The notes below the pieces were generated by a model that saw only the letters and a program-made list of their open reading frames with translations, ran no database searches and was not told the DNA's origin. 64,000 nucleotides of DNA, taken from the NCBI GenBank assembly GCA_900542145.1, contig UQMF01000006.1, positions 1 through 64,000 of the forward strand, written 5' to 3'. This stretch comes from an uncultured Oscillospiraceae bacterium. Lineage in GTDB: Bacteria > Bacillota > Clostridia > Oscillospirales > Ruminococcaceae. The position numbers were made by a program, and so were the translations under genes. Below are positions 33,100 through 41,823 of this stretch, piece by piece; the stretch's first letter is position 1; every line of letters begins with the position of its first letter.

Positions 33100-34237
33100 C
33101 GCTGCCCTCCTTGCTGTCAGAGCCGTCCTCGTCCGGCTCGTCGGTTATCGGCGCGGCAATGGGTCTGCGGCGCTTTATCTTGCTGTCAATAGGCGGAGTG
33201 TTATAGCGGTACTTCTTGGGAAGCTCGATCTCCTGCGTGTCAGTGAGCTTGATACCGCCCTGCTGCGCTCTGCTCTTGTTCTTTTCGAAGGAGCTGATGT
33301 AGTTCCGCTTCCACCAGAGTATATTCTCAACTATGGTGTCGAAGCAGCAGGAAAGCGCGTTGGTGATGAGCAGCGCAAACACGAAGCACATCTCGACCTT
33401 GCCGAAGCTGCGAAACATCATAACAGTATACCCCAGCACGACGCCGTATATTACTCTTGCCGCCCGGCGTTTCGGGAGGATATACGGCTCCGCCGCCAGG
33501 AATATGATACCGAACAGCAGCGAGCCGGTGGAAAGCTCATAGAAAATGGACATCAGCGGATCCACGTCAATACGCGGATATACCGCGGAGATAGCGCAGA
33601 CCGTCGCCAGCGCGGAGATCATCGCGGTGAAGCTGGTGGAATGCTTTATCAGCATGCAGATACCGATCACGAGAATGACCAGGATATTCACCGTGCCGAT
33701 GGCTCCCGGGACGTTTCCGAGGAGAATATCCGTCACGGACTGCGACGGCACCGACCCCAGCTTTATGGAGTATTCCACCGAGCGCGCGAACGTTCCGGTG
33801 TACTCAGAAAACATGGGAATTACCTCGCCTGCCTTGGGGTAATACAGCATATCCCCGGGATAGCAGATTATCAGAAATGCGATCGCGATGGCAGGCGGCG
33901 AGAATACCAGGTTCTCGTTTCCGCCGAATATGTGCTTCCCCAGCGCAATACAGATCACCGAGGCAAGCGCTGCCAGCACATGAGGGATCCCTGCCGGCAT
34001 GAGCATGGCGCAGGCAAGCCCCCAGAAAAGCACCGCAGTGTCCTTTATGTCGTATTTTATCCTGCGTATCTTGCAGCATGCCCAGTCCGTCAGCATGCAG
34101 AATATAATGCACACCGCCGAAATGATCAGCGGTCTGATACCTCCGCGGAACACCGCCGGGATAAGCAGGGCCGCCATGAATACAAAGCGCTCAAGATACA
34201 GCTTGCGCGGATCGCGCTCAGTTATCGGGGTAATCAT
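33092..34237 (-). CDS. RnfD-like membrane subunit with no FMN-attachment threonine
   Basis: A 381-residue protein with about nine helices and RnfD landmarks (HIFGGNENLVFSPPAIAIAFLI, DILLGNVPGAIG, GIIFLAAEPYILPKRRAARVIYG, MFRSFG). In RnfD/NqrB a threonine of a (S/D)GxxATPL-type motif carries covalent FMN; the aligned segment here is LGSVPSQS, with Val163 at the Thr position. Residues from about 310 form a hydrophilic extension absent from ordinary RnfD. Its start codon shares one base with the rpe stop (TAATG), with AAAGGAG before it. No rnfB, rnfC or rnfG is in the window. Confidence 0.85.
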   Translation of the reverse strand: MITPITERDPRKLYLERFVFMAALLIPAVFRGGIRPLIISAVCIIFCMLTDWACCKIRRIKYDIKDTAVLFWGLACAMLMPAGIPHVLAALASVICIALGKHIFGGNENLVFSPPAIAIAFLIICYPGDMLYYPKAGEVIPMFSEYTGTFARSVEYSIKLGSVPSQSVTDILLGNVPGAIGTVNILVILVIGICMLIKHSTSFTAMISALATVCAISAVYPRIDVDPLMSIFYELSTGSLLFGIIFLAAEPYILPKRRAARVIYGVVLGYTVMMFRSFGKVEMCFVFALLITNALSCCFDTIVENILWWKRNYISSFEKNKSRAQQGGIKLTDTQEIELPKKYRYNTPPIDSKIKRRRPIAAPITDEPDEDGSDSKEGSDE

Positions 34238-34887
34238 TAGACTCCTTTCTGCGGAGTTTTGAGGGCGGCGTTAGCCTGCGCCATGTCCTCCGCCTTGAAA
34301 AGCCCGGTGCCGGCTACCAGCACATTCGCCCCGGCTTCCTTCACCAGCGGCGCTGTCTTTGCGTTTATTCCGCCGTCCACCTCGATGTCAAGGTCGCTGC
34401 CGGCGTATTCGCGAAGCTGCCTTATCTTTTCGATCGTTTCCGGAATGAATGCCTGTCCGCCGTAGCCCGGCTCGACAGTCATAACGAGCACCATGTCGCA
34501 CAGGGAGAGCAGCGGATAGACCTCCTCCGCCGCCGTGCCCGGCTTTATCGCCAGCGCGGACTTCACACCGAAGGAGCGGATAAGCTCCAGCGTCTGAACG
34601 GCGCTGCTGCTGCTTTCGAGGTGAAAGCTGATGAGATCAGCCCCTGCTTCAGCGAAGAATTTAATCTGGCTCATCGGGTCGTTCACCATCAGGTGCACGT
34701 CCAGGAACATATCCGTTGCCCGGCGTATGCATTTAAGGACCGGGCTTCCGTAAGTTATCTGTTCCACGAATGCGCCGTCCATCACGTCAAAGTGTATCCA
34801 GTCAACGCCTGCCGCCTTGCAGCGCGAAAGCTCCCCGGAAATATTCGAGAGATCGCAGGCGAGCAGCGATGCAGATGTCTTTATCAT
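34237..34887 (-). CDS. rpe: Ribulose-phosphate 3-epimerase
   Basis: A 216-residue TIM-barrel enzyme of the pentose phosphate pathway interconverting ribulose 5-phosphate and xylulose 5-phosphate. Motifs: SASLLACDLSNI, WIHFDVMDGAFVEQITYG, DVHLMVNDP, MTVEPGYGGQAFI and IEVDGGINAKTA, with the metal-binding His and Asp residues intact. The ATG at 34887 begins MIKTSASLLA and follows AAGGA; the frame is open for 94 more codons upstream, but these cover the promoter. First gene of the rpe-rnfD-rnfE-rnfA-glycosidase-like cluster. Confidence 0.96.
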   Translation of the reverse strand: MIKTSASLLACDLSNISGELSRCKAAGVDWIHFDVMDGAFVEQITYGSPVLKCIRRATDMFLDVHLMVNDPMSQIKFFAEAGADLISFHLESSSSAVQTLELIRSFGVKSALAIKPGTAAEEVYPLLSLCDMVLVMTVEPGYGGQAFIPETIEKIRQLREYAGSDLDIEVDGGINAKTAPLVKEAGANVLVAGTGLFKAEDMAQANAALKTPQKGV

Positions 34888-34945
34888 ATTATCATATCCT
34901 TGTTTTATACAGTATTTTACAGGCGCAGTATGCCCATACACATAT

Positions 34946-34974
34946 ATTCTATAATAAATATGATTTTTCGTCAA
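34946..34974 (-). promoter_or_regulatory. Promoter of the rpe-rnfDEA cluster
   Basis: On the minus strand: TTGACG (34969-34974), a 17-base spacer and TAGAAT (34946-34951), about 60 bases before rpe. Confidence 0.75.
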
Positions 34975-35079
34975 TAAGCTGGGCGGATTTTTTTTGTTTT
35001 TTTCAGGGAAAGCGTGAAAATTTCCGAAATACGCCGCTTTTGCGCTGAGATATTTGTATATTTTTCTCCGGGTCGGCTC

Positions 35080-35108
35080 TTGCAAAAAAGGCGCTTTAGT
35101 GGTATAAT
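35080..35108 (+). promoter_or_regulatory. Promoter of guaB
   Basis: TTGCAA (35080-35085), a 17-base spacer and TATAAT (35103-35108). It leaves an unusually long leader of about 175 bases. Confidence 0.78.
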
Positions 35109-35291
35109 AATAACAATATATTTTGACGGCTGTATCTGTATGCCGCCGGAAACCAAAGCCATGATACATCAGTGATCAGCGGCTTTTTCCTTTATGGGGG
35201 AAAGTTCCAAATTCAAGAAACAGACGTGGGTATACCCATGCGGCGGCGCTGCACCGCGCGGCGCCTGACTGGAGAAAGTGAGGATCTACAA
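35109..35291 (+). promoter_or_regulatory. Long structured guaB leader of unknown class
   Basis: The leader can form a bulged stem of GGAA plus AAAGCC with GGCTTT plus TTCC around 35150-35195, with a T-rich 3' arm, and a GC-rich hairpin (GGCGGCGC...GCGCGGCGCC) near 35243-35268 just before the GTGAGGA ribosome binding site. It does not match the guanine or PRPP riboswitch cores that I know. It could be an attenuator. Confidence 0.4.
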
Positions 35292-36764
35292 ATGCTGAAC
35301 TGCAACTACAACGAGAAATTTGTCAAGGAAGGGCTGACCTTTGACGATGTGCTCCTTATCCCGGCAAAGAGCGATGTTACACCCAACATGATCGACCTCA
35401 GGACAAACCTGACCAAGAACATCACCCTTAACACCCCGATAATGACCTCCGCGATGGATACAGTTACAGAGAGCCGCATGGCGATCGCTATCGCAAGAGA
35501 GGGCGGTATCGGTATAATCCACAAGAACATGTCCATCGAGCAGCAGGTCGATGAAGTGGACAAGGTAAAGCGTTCCGAGAACGGCGTCATCGTGAATCCG
35601 TTCTTCCTCTCCCCGACCGACAGCGTGTTCGACGCTGACGCACTGATGGGCAAGTACAAGATCTCCGGCGTTCCGGTGGTTGAAAACGGCAAGCTCGTGG
35701 GTATCCTCACTAACCGTGACCTCCGCTTCATCACCGACTACAACCAGAAGATCGGCGAAGTAATGACCAAGGACAATCTCGTTACCGCCCCGGTAGGCAC
35801 TACACTTCCCCAGGCACAGGAGATACTCAGAAAGCACAAGATCGAGAAGCTGCCGCTCGTTGACGAGAACGGCTTCCTCAAGGGTCTTATCACGATAAAG
35901 GATATCGAGAAGAGCGTACAGTACCCGAACACCGCGCGTGACGCCGGCGGCAGACTCCTCTGCGGCGCCGCTATCGGTATCACTCCGGACGTTCTCGACA
36001 GAGCCGGCGCGCTGCTCAAGGCTCAGGCTGACGTACTTGTACTGGATTCCGCGCACGGTCACAGCAAGAACATCATGACCACCCTGGACAAGATCAAGAA
36101 CGCATTCCCGAATGCAGTCGTTATCGCAGGCAACGTCGCAACCGGCGCAGCCGCCGAGGATCTCATCAAGGCAGGCGCTGACGCCGTCAAGGTAGGTATC
36201 GGCCCCGGCTCCATCTGCACCACCCGTATCGTTGCAGGCATCGGCGTTCCGCAGATCACCGCGGTTTATGACTGCGCTTGTGCGGCTGCGAAGTACGGCG
36301 TTCCGGTCATCGCGGACGGCGGCATCAAGTTCTCCGGCGATATCGTAAAGGCACTGGCTGCCGGCGCTAACTGCGTAATGCTCGGCTCCCTGCTCGCAGG
36401 CTGCGAGGAGGCTCCCGGCGACGTCGAGATCTACCAGGGCAGAAGCTTCAAGGTATACAGAGGCATGGGAAGCCTTGCAGCAATGAAGAAGGGCTCCGCT
36501 GACCGTTACTTCCAGGACAAGAGCAAGAAGCTCGTTCCCGAGGGCGTCGAGGGCCGTGTACCTTACAAGGGATCCGTTGCAGACACCATCTTCCAGCTGG
36601 TCGGCGGTATCCGCTCCGGTATGGGCTACTGCGGCTGCCCGACTATCGGCGAGCTCCAGGAGCGCGCTGAATTCGTAAGAATCACCGGCGCTGGTCTGAG
36701 AGAGTCCCACCCCCACGATATCCAGATCACCAAGGAAGCTCCGAACTACTCTACTGGATTCTGA
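35292..36764 (+). CDS. guaB: Inosine-5'-monophosphate dehydrogenase
   Basis: A 490-residue enzyme oxidising IMP to XMP with NAD+, the first committed step to GMP. The TIM barrel is interrupted by two CBS domains (about residues 95-215, beginning FFLSPTDSVFDADALM). The catalytic loop GPGSICTTRIVAG and the flap region YFQDKSKKLVPEGVEGRVPYKG are intact. The ATG at 35292 follows GTGAGGA and begins MLNCNYNEKFVKEGLTFDDVLL; the frame extends upstream only through the leader. Ends at an intrinsic terminator. Confidence 0.97.
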   Translation: MLNCNYNEKFVKEGLTFDDVLLIPAKSDVTPNMIDLRTNLTKNITLNTPIMTSAMDTVTESRMAIAIAREGGIGIIHKNMSIEQQVDEVDKVKRSENGVIVNPFFLSPTDSVFDADALMGKYKISGVPVVENGKLVGILTNRDLRFITDYNQKIGEVMTKDNLVTAPVGTTLPQAQEILRKHKIEKLPLVDENGFLKGLITIKDIEKSVQYPNTARDAGGRLLCGAAIGITPDVLDRAGALLKAQADVLVLDSAHGHSKNIMTTLDKIKNAFPNAVVIAGNVATGAAAEDLIKAGADAVKVGIGPGSICTTRIVAGIGVPQITAVYDCACAAAKYGVPVIADGGIKFSGDIVKALAAGANCVMLGSLLAGCEEAPGDVEIYQGRSFKVYRGMGSLAAMKKGSADRYFQDKSKKLVPEGVEGRVPYKGSVADTIFQLVGGIRSGMGYCGCPTIGELQERAEFVRITGAGLRESHPHDIQITKEAPNYSTGF

Positions 36765-36787
36765 TTATAGATAAATATTCCGGACTG

Positions 36788-36821
36788 AAAGGCGCTGCAT
36801 AGGGCAGCGCCTTTATTTTTT
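36788..36821 (+). terminator. Intrinsic terminator of guaB
   Basis: AAAGGCGCTGC (36788-36798) pairs with GCAGCGCCTTT (36804-36814), followed by ATTTTTT. Confidence 0.92.
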
Positions 36822-36830
36822 CAGAAAACC

Positions 36831-36860
36831 GTGACAAATCCCACCGCCCGGGTGTATTAT
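36831..36860 (+). promoter_or_regulatory. Possible promoter of the sigma/anti-sigma pair
   Basis: GTGACA (36831-36836), an 18-base spacer and TATTAT (36855-36860). It is less consensus than others here; an ECF-type promoter recognised by the sigma factor itself is an alternative. Confidence 0.5.
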
Positions 36861-36893
36861 TTATGAAAGGCCTTTCAAGACGGAGGAGTAACA

Positions 36894-37376
36894 ATGGACG
36901 AACAGGAACTGACCCGGCTAGTGGAGAAATTCAGCGGCACGGTGTACAGGGCGGCTTACTGCTGTCTGCGGAATTCCGCGGACGCCGACGACATAACCCA
37001 GGACGCATTCCTCGCGCTGTATACTTCCAGCGCGGAATTCACCGGGGACGAGCATATCAGGGCGTGGCTGATACGCGTGGCGATAAACCGTTGCAGGAAC
37101 CTCCTGCGGTCGCTCAGATACCGCACGACTGTTCCGCTCGATGAAGCCGGGGAGCTTCCGGCGGAACCGCAGCGCCATGACAGCCTGCTCCCGGTAATAA
37201 TGGGAATGAAGCCCAAATACCGGGTGGTGCTGTACATGTTCTATTACGAGGACATGCCGGTGAAGCAGATCGCGGAAATTCTCGGCGAGAAGCCCACGAC
37301 GGTGACCACCAGGCTTTCAAGGGCACGGCAGCAGTTAAAGCGGATTCTTGTAAAGGAGGGCTACGATGAGAATTGA
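36894..37376 (+). CDS. ECF-type RNA polymerase sigma factor
   Basis: A 160-residue sigma-70 family protein. Region 2 spans about residues 8-75 (VYRAAYCCLRNSADADDITQDAFLALY, the core-binding and -10 recognising part). Region 4 spans about 100-150 (MKPKYRVVLYMFYYEDMPVKQIAEILGEKPTTVTTRLSRARQQLK, a helix-turn-helix for the -35). Region 3 is absent, as expected of ECF factors. GGAGGAG precedes the ATG. It overlaps the next gene by 11 bases, the usual sigma/anti-sigma coupling. Confidence 0.93.
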   Translation: MDEQELTRLVEKFSGTVYRAAYCCLRNSADADDITQDAFLALYTSSAEFTGDEHIRAWLIRVAINRCRNLLRSLRYRTTVPLDEAGELPAEPQRHDSLLPVIMGMKPKYRVVLYMFYYEDMPVKQIAEILGEKPTTVTTRLSRARQQLKRILVKEGYDEN

Positions 37377-38553
37377 AAAAAGGCTCAGGGACAGCTTCTC
37401 TGAGATAACTCCCCCGACCGACAACGGAACTATCGTAAGAAACGTTATTGAAAGGGCGGAAAATATGGACAGGAACAATGGCAGCAAGAAGCGCGGACTT
37501 AACCGCACGGCGGTGACTATCATTGCGGCGGCAGCAGTACTTGCGGCGGCAACGGTGAGCGTGGGAGCCGCTACCGGCTGGAACTTCAACAGCGCATTCA
37601 GCCAGGCGAACCAGACGGTGGCGGAGAGCAATGGCACTCATATAATAAAGGCGTATTCCACCGAGGAAGCGGAGCAGGAGCGGAATTCCGAAAGCACACA
37701 GCCCGTGATTTCCGGGAAACAGCCGGAGCAGTTCGATTATCTTTCCGGCGGAAAGGAACTCGACCTGTGGTATACATTCGATGATTTCAAACTGAATATC
37801 AAGGGCGTATGCGCGGACGATTACATGGCGTATGTCCTGTTTGACATCGTGTTCGACGAGGATTTCGACTATTCGGCAAAGGCAGGCTGGACTGCATGGG
37901 AGGTCTGCACTCTCGCGGAAGCCGTCGATAACTCCCTTGATGAACAGCCTGCGCTTGGAATGGTGGGTCAGATAGGCGAGAACATTATTTCGCAGGAGGG
38001 GAATATCCTGCACTGCTGCGTAAGTCCGAAAATGTTCAGTGAATACACATGGGCAGGCAAAACGCTGGTACTGGATTTCAAGAGCGTGGGCAGGTTCGTG
38101 CCCGGTAAATCCGAAAAGGACGATATGCAGTATCAGGACAAGCAGGAACTTTTATTCGGCGAGGACGGACTGCATGTCGAGATACCTATAGATTTCCCGA
38201 TATTCGAAACCACCACCTGGGAGATAAACCAGCCGACAGACCTTGCCGCGAACGAATGGAACCGCCTTTATTACGGCGGCGAACTCCCTGCCACGGTGAA
38301 GTATTTCAGCGCAACTCCGCTGTCGTGGCGTATTTACGTCGAGGCGGACACCTCCGACTTTTCCAAGGGCGACGCATACTGCATCGACGTAGACGTCAGG
38401 GCAGGGGACAAGACCCTGGAGATAATCAGCGGCGATGGTTCGAACTGGATTGACGATAACGGTCAGGGCGAAACCAGGGAGTTCTCACAGCCGATAAATC
38501 CTGGGGATATCACTGCGATAACCGTCTGCGGTAAGACGTTTGAACTTAAATAA
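37366..38553 (+). CDS. Membrane-spanning anti-sigma-like protein
   Basis: A 395-residue protein: a short N-terminal cytoplasmic part (about 1-45) with RLRDSFSEITPP, one membrane helix (about 46-68, TAVTIIAAAAVLAAATVSVGAA), then a ~320-residue extracytoplasmic domain of beta character rich in Asp, Glu and aromatic residues. This layout and the 11-base overlap with the sigma gene suggest the cognate anti-sigma factor, like DUF4179-type partners of clostridial ECF sigmas. What the outer domain senses is unknown. AAAGGAGGG precedes the ATG. Confidence 0.78.
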   Translation: MRIEKRLRDSFSEITPPTDNGTIVRNVIERAENMDRNNGSKKRGLNRTAVTIIAAAAVLAAATVSVGAATGWNFNSAFSQANQTVAESNGTHIIKAYSTEEAEQERNSESTQPVISGKQPEQFDYLSGGKELDLWYTFDDFKLNIKGVCADDYMAYVLFDIVFDEDFDYSAKAGWTAWEVCTLAEAVDNSLDEQPALGMVGQIGENIISQEGNILHCCVSPKMFSEYTWAGKTLVLDFKSVGRFVPGKSEKDDMQYQDKQELLFGEDGLHVEIPIDFPIFETTTWEINQPTDLAANEWNRLYYGGELPATVKYFSATPLSWRIYVEADTSDFSKGDAYCIDVDVRAGDKTLEIISGDGSNWIDDNGQGETREFSQPINPGDITAITVCGKTFELK

Positions 38554-38579
38554 CGGTAATCAATTCCACAGATAATATA

Positions 38580-38608
38580 CCCACAGTCAGCGGCTGTGGG
38601 TATTTTTT
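38580..38608 (+). terminator. Intrinsic terminator of the sigma/anti-sigma operon
   Basis: CCCACAG (38580-38586) pairs with CTGTGGG (38594-38600), followed by TATTTTTT. Confidence 0.9.
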
Positions 38609-38620
38609 CGCCCCTGCCCC

Positions 38621-38649
38621 TTGATTTTCTGATGAAAAGTGTATATAAT
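38621..38649 (+). promoter_or_regulatory. Promoter of nadE
   Basis: TTGATT (38621-38626), a 17-base spacer and TATAAT (38644-38649), 38 bases before the start. Confidence 0.82.
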
Positions 38650-38686
38650 ATATAATGGATAACAATATAAATAAGGAGCGCAACAA

Positions 38687-40600
38687 ATGAAGGACGGATT
38701 TATAAAAGTTGCCGCCGGCACCCCGGATATCAAGGTCGCCGACTGTGAATACAACCGCGCGGAAATAACCGCGCTTATAGATAAGGCATATGCCGCAGGA
38801 GTGCGTATCCTGGCGCTTCCGGAACTCTGCATTACCGGCTACACCTGCCAGGACCTCTTCTTTCAGCAGGCGCTTCTGGACGGTGCGCTGAACGCCCTCC
38901 GGGAAATAACGGAACACACCGCCGGATCGGACATGCTGATTTCCGTGGGCTGTCCGTTGCGCTTCCGTGGGGAGCTGTATAACTGCGCCGTAGTACTCAA
39001 GGACGGAAAGATTCTGGGCGTCGTCCCGAAGAAATTCCTGCCGAATTACAACGAGTTCTACGAGAAGCGCCACTTCACCGCCGCCCCGGAGGGTCAGTTC
39101 GATATAGAACTGTTCGGGGAGTCCGTGCCGTTCGGGCTGGGACTTCTGTTCGAGTGCCGCACCATGCCGGAACTCGTTTTTGCCGCAGAACTCTGCGAGG
39201 ACCTCTGGGCTGCGGAGCCGCCGAGTATTTCCCTTGCCCTGGGCGGTGCGACGATTATCGCAAATCTCTCCGCCAGCAACGAAACCATCGGCAAGGATAT
39301 GTACCGCCGGGAACTTGTGAACAGCCAGTCCGCGCGGCTGCTGTGCGGATACGTCTATGCCAGCGCCGGCTCCGGGGAAAGCACCCAGGATCTGGTGTTC
39401 GGCGGTCACGACATCATCGCAGAGAACGGAATTATCCTGGCGGAGAGCAAGCTGTACTCCACGGGGCTTACAGTAACCGAAATAGACGTCCAGAAGCTCG
39501 CTTCCGAGCGCCGGAGGAACACCAGCTTCACCGGAGGAATACGCCCGGGAATGCGCCATATCCCATTCGACATGGAGGTAAGGTCCACGGAACTCACCCG
39601 GATAGTGAGAAGGACTCCGTTCGTGCCGAATACCGCCGCCGAAACGGACAAGCGCTGCGAGGATATTCTCACCATGCAGGCGCACGGACTTGAAAAGCGT
39701 ATCCGGCACACCAACGCAAAGACGCTTGTCATCGGAATTTCCGGCGGTCTGGATTCCACTCTGGCGCTGCTTGTCTGCGTGGAAGCAATGAAGCTCCTGG
39801 GACGTCCGGCGTCGGATATACTCGCCGTGACCATGCCCTGCTTCGGCACGACAAAACGTACCAGAAGCAACGCCGAAAGGCTGTGCGAACTTCTTGGAAC
39901 TCAGCTACGCGTAATCGACATCGCGGCTTCCGTCAAGCAGCACTTCCGGGACATCGGACACGACGAGAGCAACCACAACGTGGTCTATGAAAACGGTCAG
40001 GCGCGCGAGCGCACCAAAATACTTATGGATCTTGCGAACGCCGAGAACGGAATGGTTGTCGGCACCGGCGACCTGTCGGAGCTGGCGCTCGGCTGGGCGA
40101 CCTACAACGGCGACCACATCTCGATGTACGGGGTCAACGCCTCCGTACCGAAAACACTGGTACGCCACATCGTGAAATACTACGCCGGAACGGTGGAAAA
40201 CACCGAGCTGCGCGAAGTCCTCATGAGCATATTCGACACGCCGGTAAGCCCGGAGCTTCTCCCGGCGGACGAAAACGGAAATATCGCGCAGATCACCGAG
40301 AACCTGGTGGGTCCCTACGAGCTGCATGACTTCTTCCTGTACAACGGGATAAGATGGTGCTTCCCTCCGAAAAAGGTGTTCCGCCTGGCGGAATACGCAT
40401 TCGCCGGAAGCTACGACCGGGAAACGATACTCAAGTGGCTGCGGACGTTCTACCGCAGGTTCTTCTCACAGCAGTTCAAGAGGAGCTGCCTGCCGGACGG
40501 CGTGAAGGTCGGCTCTGTCACTCTTTCGCCGCGCGGCGACTGGAGAATGCCCAGCGACGCTTCCCCGGCGCTCTGGCTGAAGGAACTGGAGGAACTCTGA
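38687..40600 (+). CDS. nadE: Glutamine-dependent NAD+ synthetase
   Basis: A 637-residue two-domain enzyme making NAD+ from deamido-NAD+, ATP and glutamine. The N-terminal nitrilase-type glutaminase has RILALPELCITGYTCQDLFFQ with the catalytic Glu, VPKKFLPNYNEFYEKRHF with the Lys, and FAAELCEDLWAA with the nucleophile Cys. The C-terminal synthetase has the PP-loop GISGGLDSTLALL and GTGDLSELALGWATYNGDH. Length and order match the long bacterial form. A GGAG ribosome binding site precedes the ATG. Functionally linked to pnuC elsewhere in the window. Confidence 0.97.
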   Translation: MKDGFIKVAAGTPDIKVADCEYNRAEITALIDKAYAAGVRILALPELCITGYTCQDLFFQQALLDGALNALREITEHTAGSDMLISVGCPLRFRGELYNCAVVLKDGKILGVVPKKFLPNYNEFYEKRHFTAAPEGQFDIELFGESVPFGLGLLFECRTMPELVFAAELCEDLWAAEPPSISLALGGATIIANLSASNETIGKDMYRRELVNSQSARLLCGYVYASAGSGESTQDLVFGGHDIIAENGIILAESKLYSTGLTVTEIDVQKLASERRRNTSFTGGIRPGMRHIPFDMEVRSTELTRIVRRTPFVPNTAAETDKRCEDILTMQAHGLEKRIRHTNAKTLVIGISGGLDSTLALLVCVEAMKLLGRPASDILAVTMPCFGTTKRTRSNAERLCELLGTQLRVIDIAASVKQHFRDIGHDESNHNVVYENGQARERTKILMDLANAENGMVVGTGDLSELALGWATYNGDHISMYGVNASVPKTLVRHIVKYYAGTVENTELREVLMSIFDTPVSPELLPADENGNIAQITENLVGPYELHDFFLYNGIRWCFPPKKVFRLAEYAFAGSYDRETILKWLRTFYRRFFSQQFKRSCLPDGVKVGSVTLSPRGDWRMPSDASPALWLKELEEL

Positions 40601-40627
40601 TATTCCCTCGATCTTTGGAGTGTAATT

Positions 40628-41236
40628 ATGTTGGAAGGTATTAAAAGGCGATTACTGCATTTTGACACCAACGGTGCAAGCATAGTTTCCGACTTTGTTT
40701 CCGCAAGACAGGCAAAAGCCGGAATGCTTCGCCGGGCGGTGCATATATGCTTCTATATTCAGTGCGCGGCGGCTCTGCTGTGCATTATCATCGGATTTGC
40801 GGCAGGCGGAGCCGCCACCGGTATCCCGCTCGCCGTGGGGGCGCTGGCTTCTGCTGCGGCGGCGCTCATGGCAGTCCCGGGGGATCCCGTTATCGCCACC
40901 GTGAGCTATATCCTGAACCTGGTGTACGCGGTGATATGCTTCATTCCGGGCGGAATACTCACCGCCTGCGGCGCTGCCATGCTGCTCTCTGCGCTGGCGG
41001 CGCTGTGCGGATTCGGCGCAGGATACCTGCGCGGATTCCTGCTGACATACCCTGCGTCCAGGATCACCCGGGAGAACTATACCCTGACCGGTGAACCCCC
41101 GGCAGCCCCTGTTCCGGAATCCGCTCCGCCCCGGGAAAATCCCGAGCCGCAGCGCTCAGACCTAATGCTGATAGCGGAGCAGGTGGCGAAAATAATGAAC
41201 ACACCTCAGGAGCCTGACAGAAAGGAGAATGCATAG
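40628..41236 (+). CDS. Hypothetical membrane protein
   Basis: A 202-residue protein with four hydrophobic helices (between about residues 38 and 142), Ala- and Gly-rich, followed by a Pro/Glu-rich cytoplasmic-looking tail. No recognised family. GGAG precedes the ATG. Its stop shares a base with the GTG start of the following Gx-type transporter gene, so the two are coupled and may act together. The gap to nadE upstream is 27 bases, so co-transcription with nadE is possible. Confidence 0.78.
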   Translation: MLEGIKRRLLHFDTNGASIVSDFVSARQAKAGMLRRAVHICFYIQCAAALLCIIIGFAAGGAATGIPLAVGALASAAAALMAVPGDPVIATVSYILNLVYAVICFIPGGILTACGAAMLLSALAALCGFGAGYLRGFLLTYPASRITRENYTLTGEPPAAPVPESAPPRENPEPQRSDLMLIAEQVAKIMNTPQEPDRKENA

Positions 41237-41817
41237 TGTCACTGAAAGTACGGAAAGTCGCCCTGTGCGCCCTTTTCATATGCATAGCCGCAGTGCTTTC
41301 GGCAGTGGAAACGTGGCTGCCGGCAATATGCCCCTTCCCCGGCGTAAGGATCGGGCTGGGAAATGTCGTGACGATGTTCATGCTGTACATAGGCGGCAGG
41401 TGGAGCAGCGGCGAAACCATGATCGTGGTGATACTGCGCTGTTTCGTTGCGGCGTTCATCACCGGCATGGTAATGAACATATTCTATGGAGTCATGGGCG
41501 GTATCTGCGCACTGGGGACTATGCTCCTCCTCCGCCGGGTGCTTCCGCAGAAGAACCGCGAAAACTGGCTCCCCCTGGTGGGAATAGGCGGAGCGCTGGC
41601 TCATATCGCCGGACAGATGATCACTGCGGTGATAATCTACAATAATCTCTATGTGCTCGCATATACTCCGCTGCTGATTGCTTCCGCAGTCATCGGCGGC
41701 GCATTCACGGGTATCTGCACACTGCTGCTTCTCAGGAAGATGAGCCCCAGCGTGCTCAACGATATCCGCATGACCGATCTGGAGGAGCACCCGAAGCCCA
41801 ATCCCAGGGAAATGTAA
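41236..41817 (+). CDS. Gx transporter family (Hpre_diP_synt_I) membrane protein
   Basis: A 193-residue polytopic protein whose start matches the family known as heptaprenyl diphosphate synthase component I or Gx transporter: VRKVALCALFICIAAVLSAVETWLP, then PFPGVRIGLGNVVTMFMLYIGG. About five helices with an ECF S-component-like fold; the substrate is not established. The start is GTG (taGTG overlap with the previous stop), preceded by AAAGGAG. It is followed by a hairpin at 41824-41846 and then polA. Confidence 0.85.
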   Translation: MSLKVRKVALCALFICIAAVLSAVETWLPAICPFPGVRIGLGNVVTMFMLYIGGRWSSGETMIVVILRCFVAAFITGMVMNIFYGVMGGICALGTMLLLRRVLPQKNRENWLPLVGIGGALAHIAGQMITAVIIYNNLYVLAYTPLLIASAVIGGAFTGICTLLLLRKMSPSVLNDIRMTDLEEHPKPNPREM

Positions 41818-41823
41818 CGGCAA

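Noticed and set aside
35286..36716. 476-codon frame antisense to guaB
   Set aside because: Mirror of a strongly biased gene; no ribosome binding site or domain.
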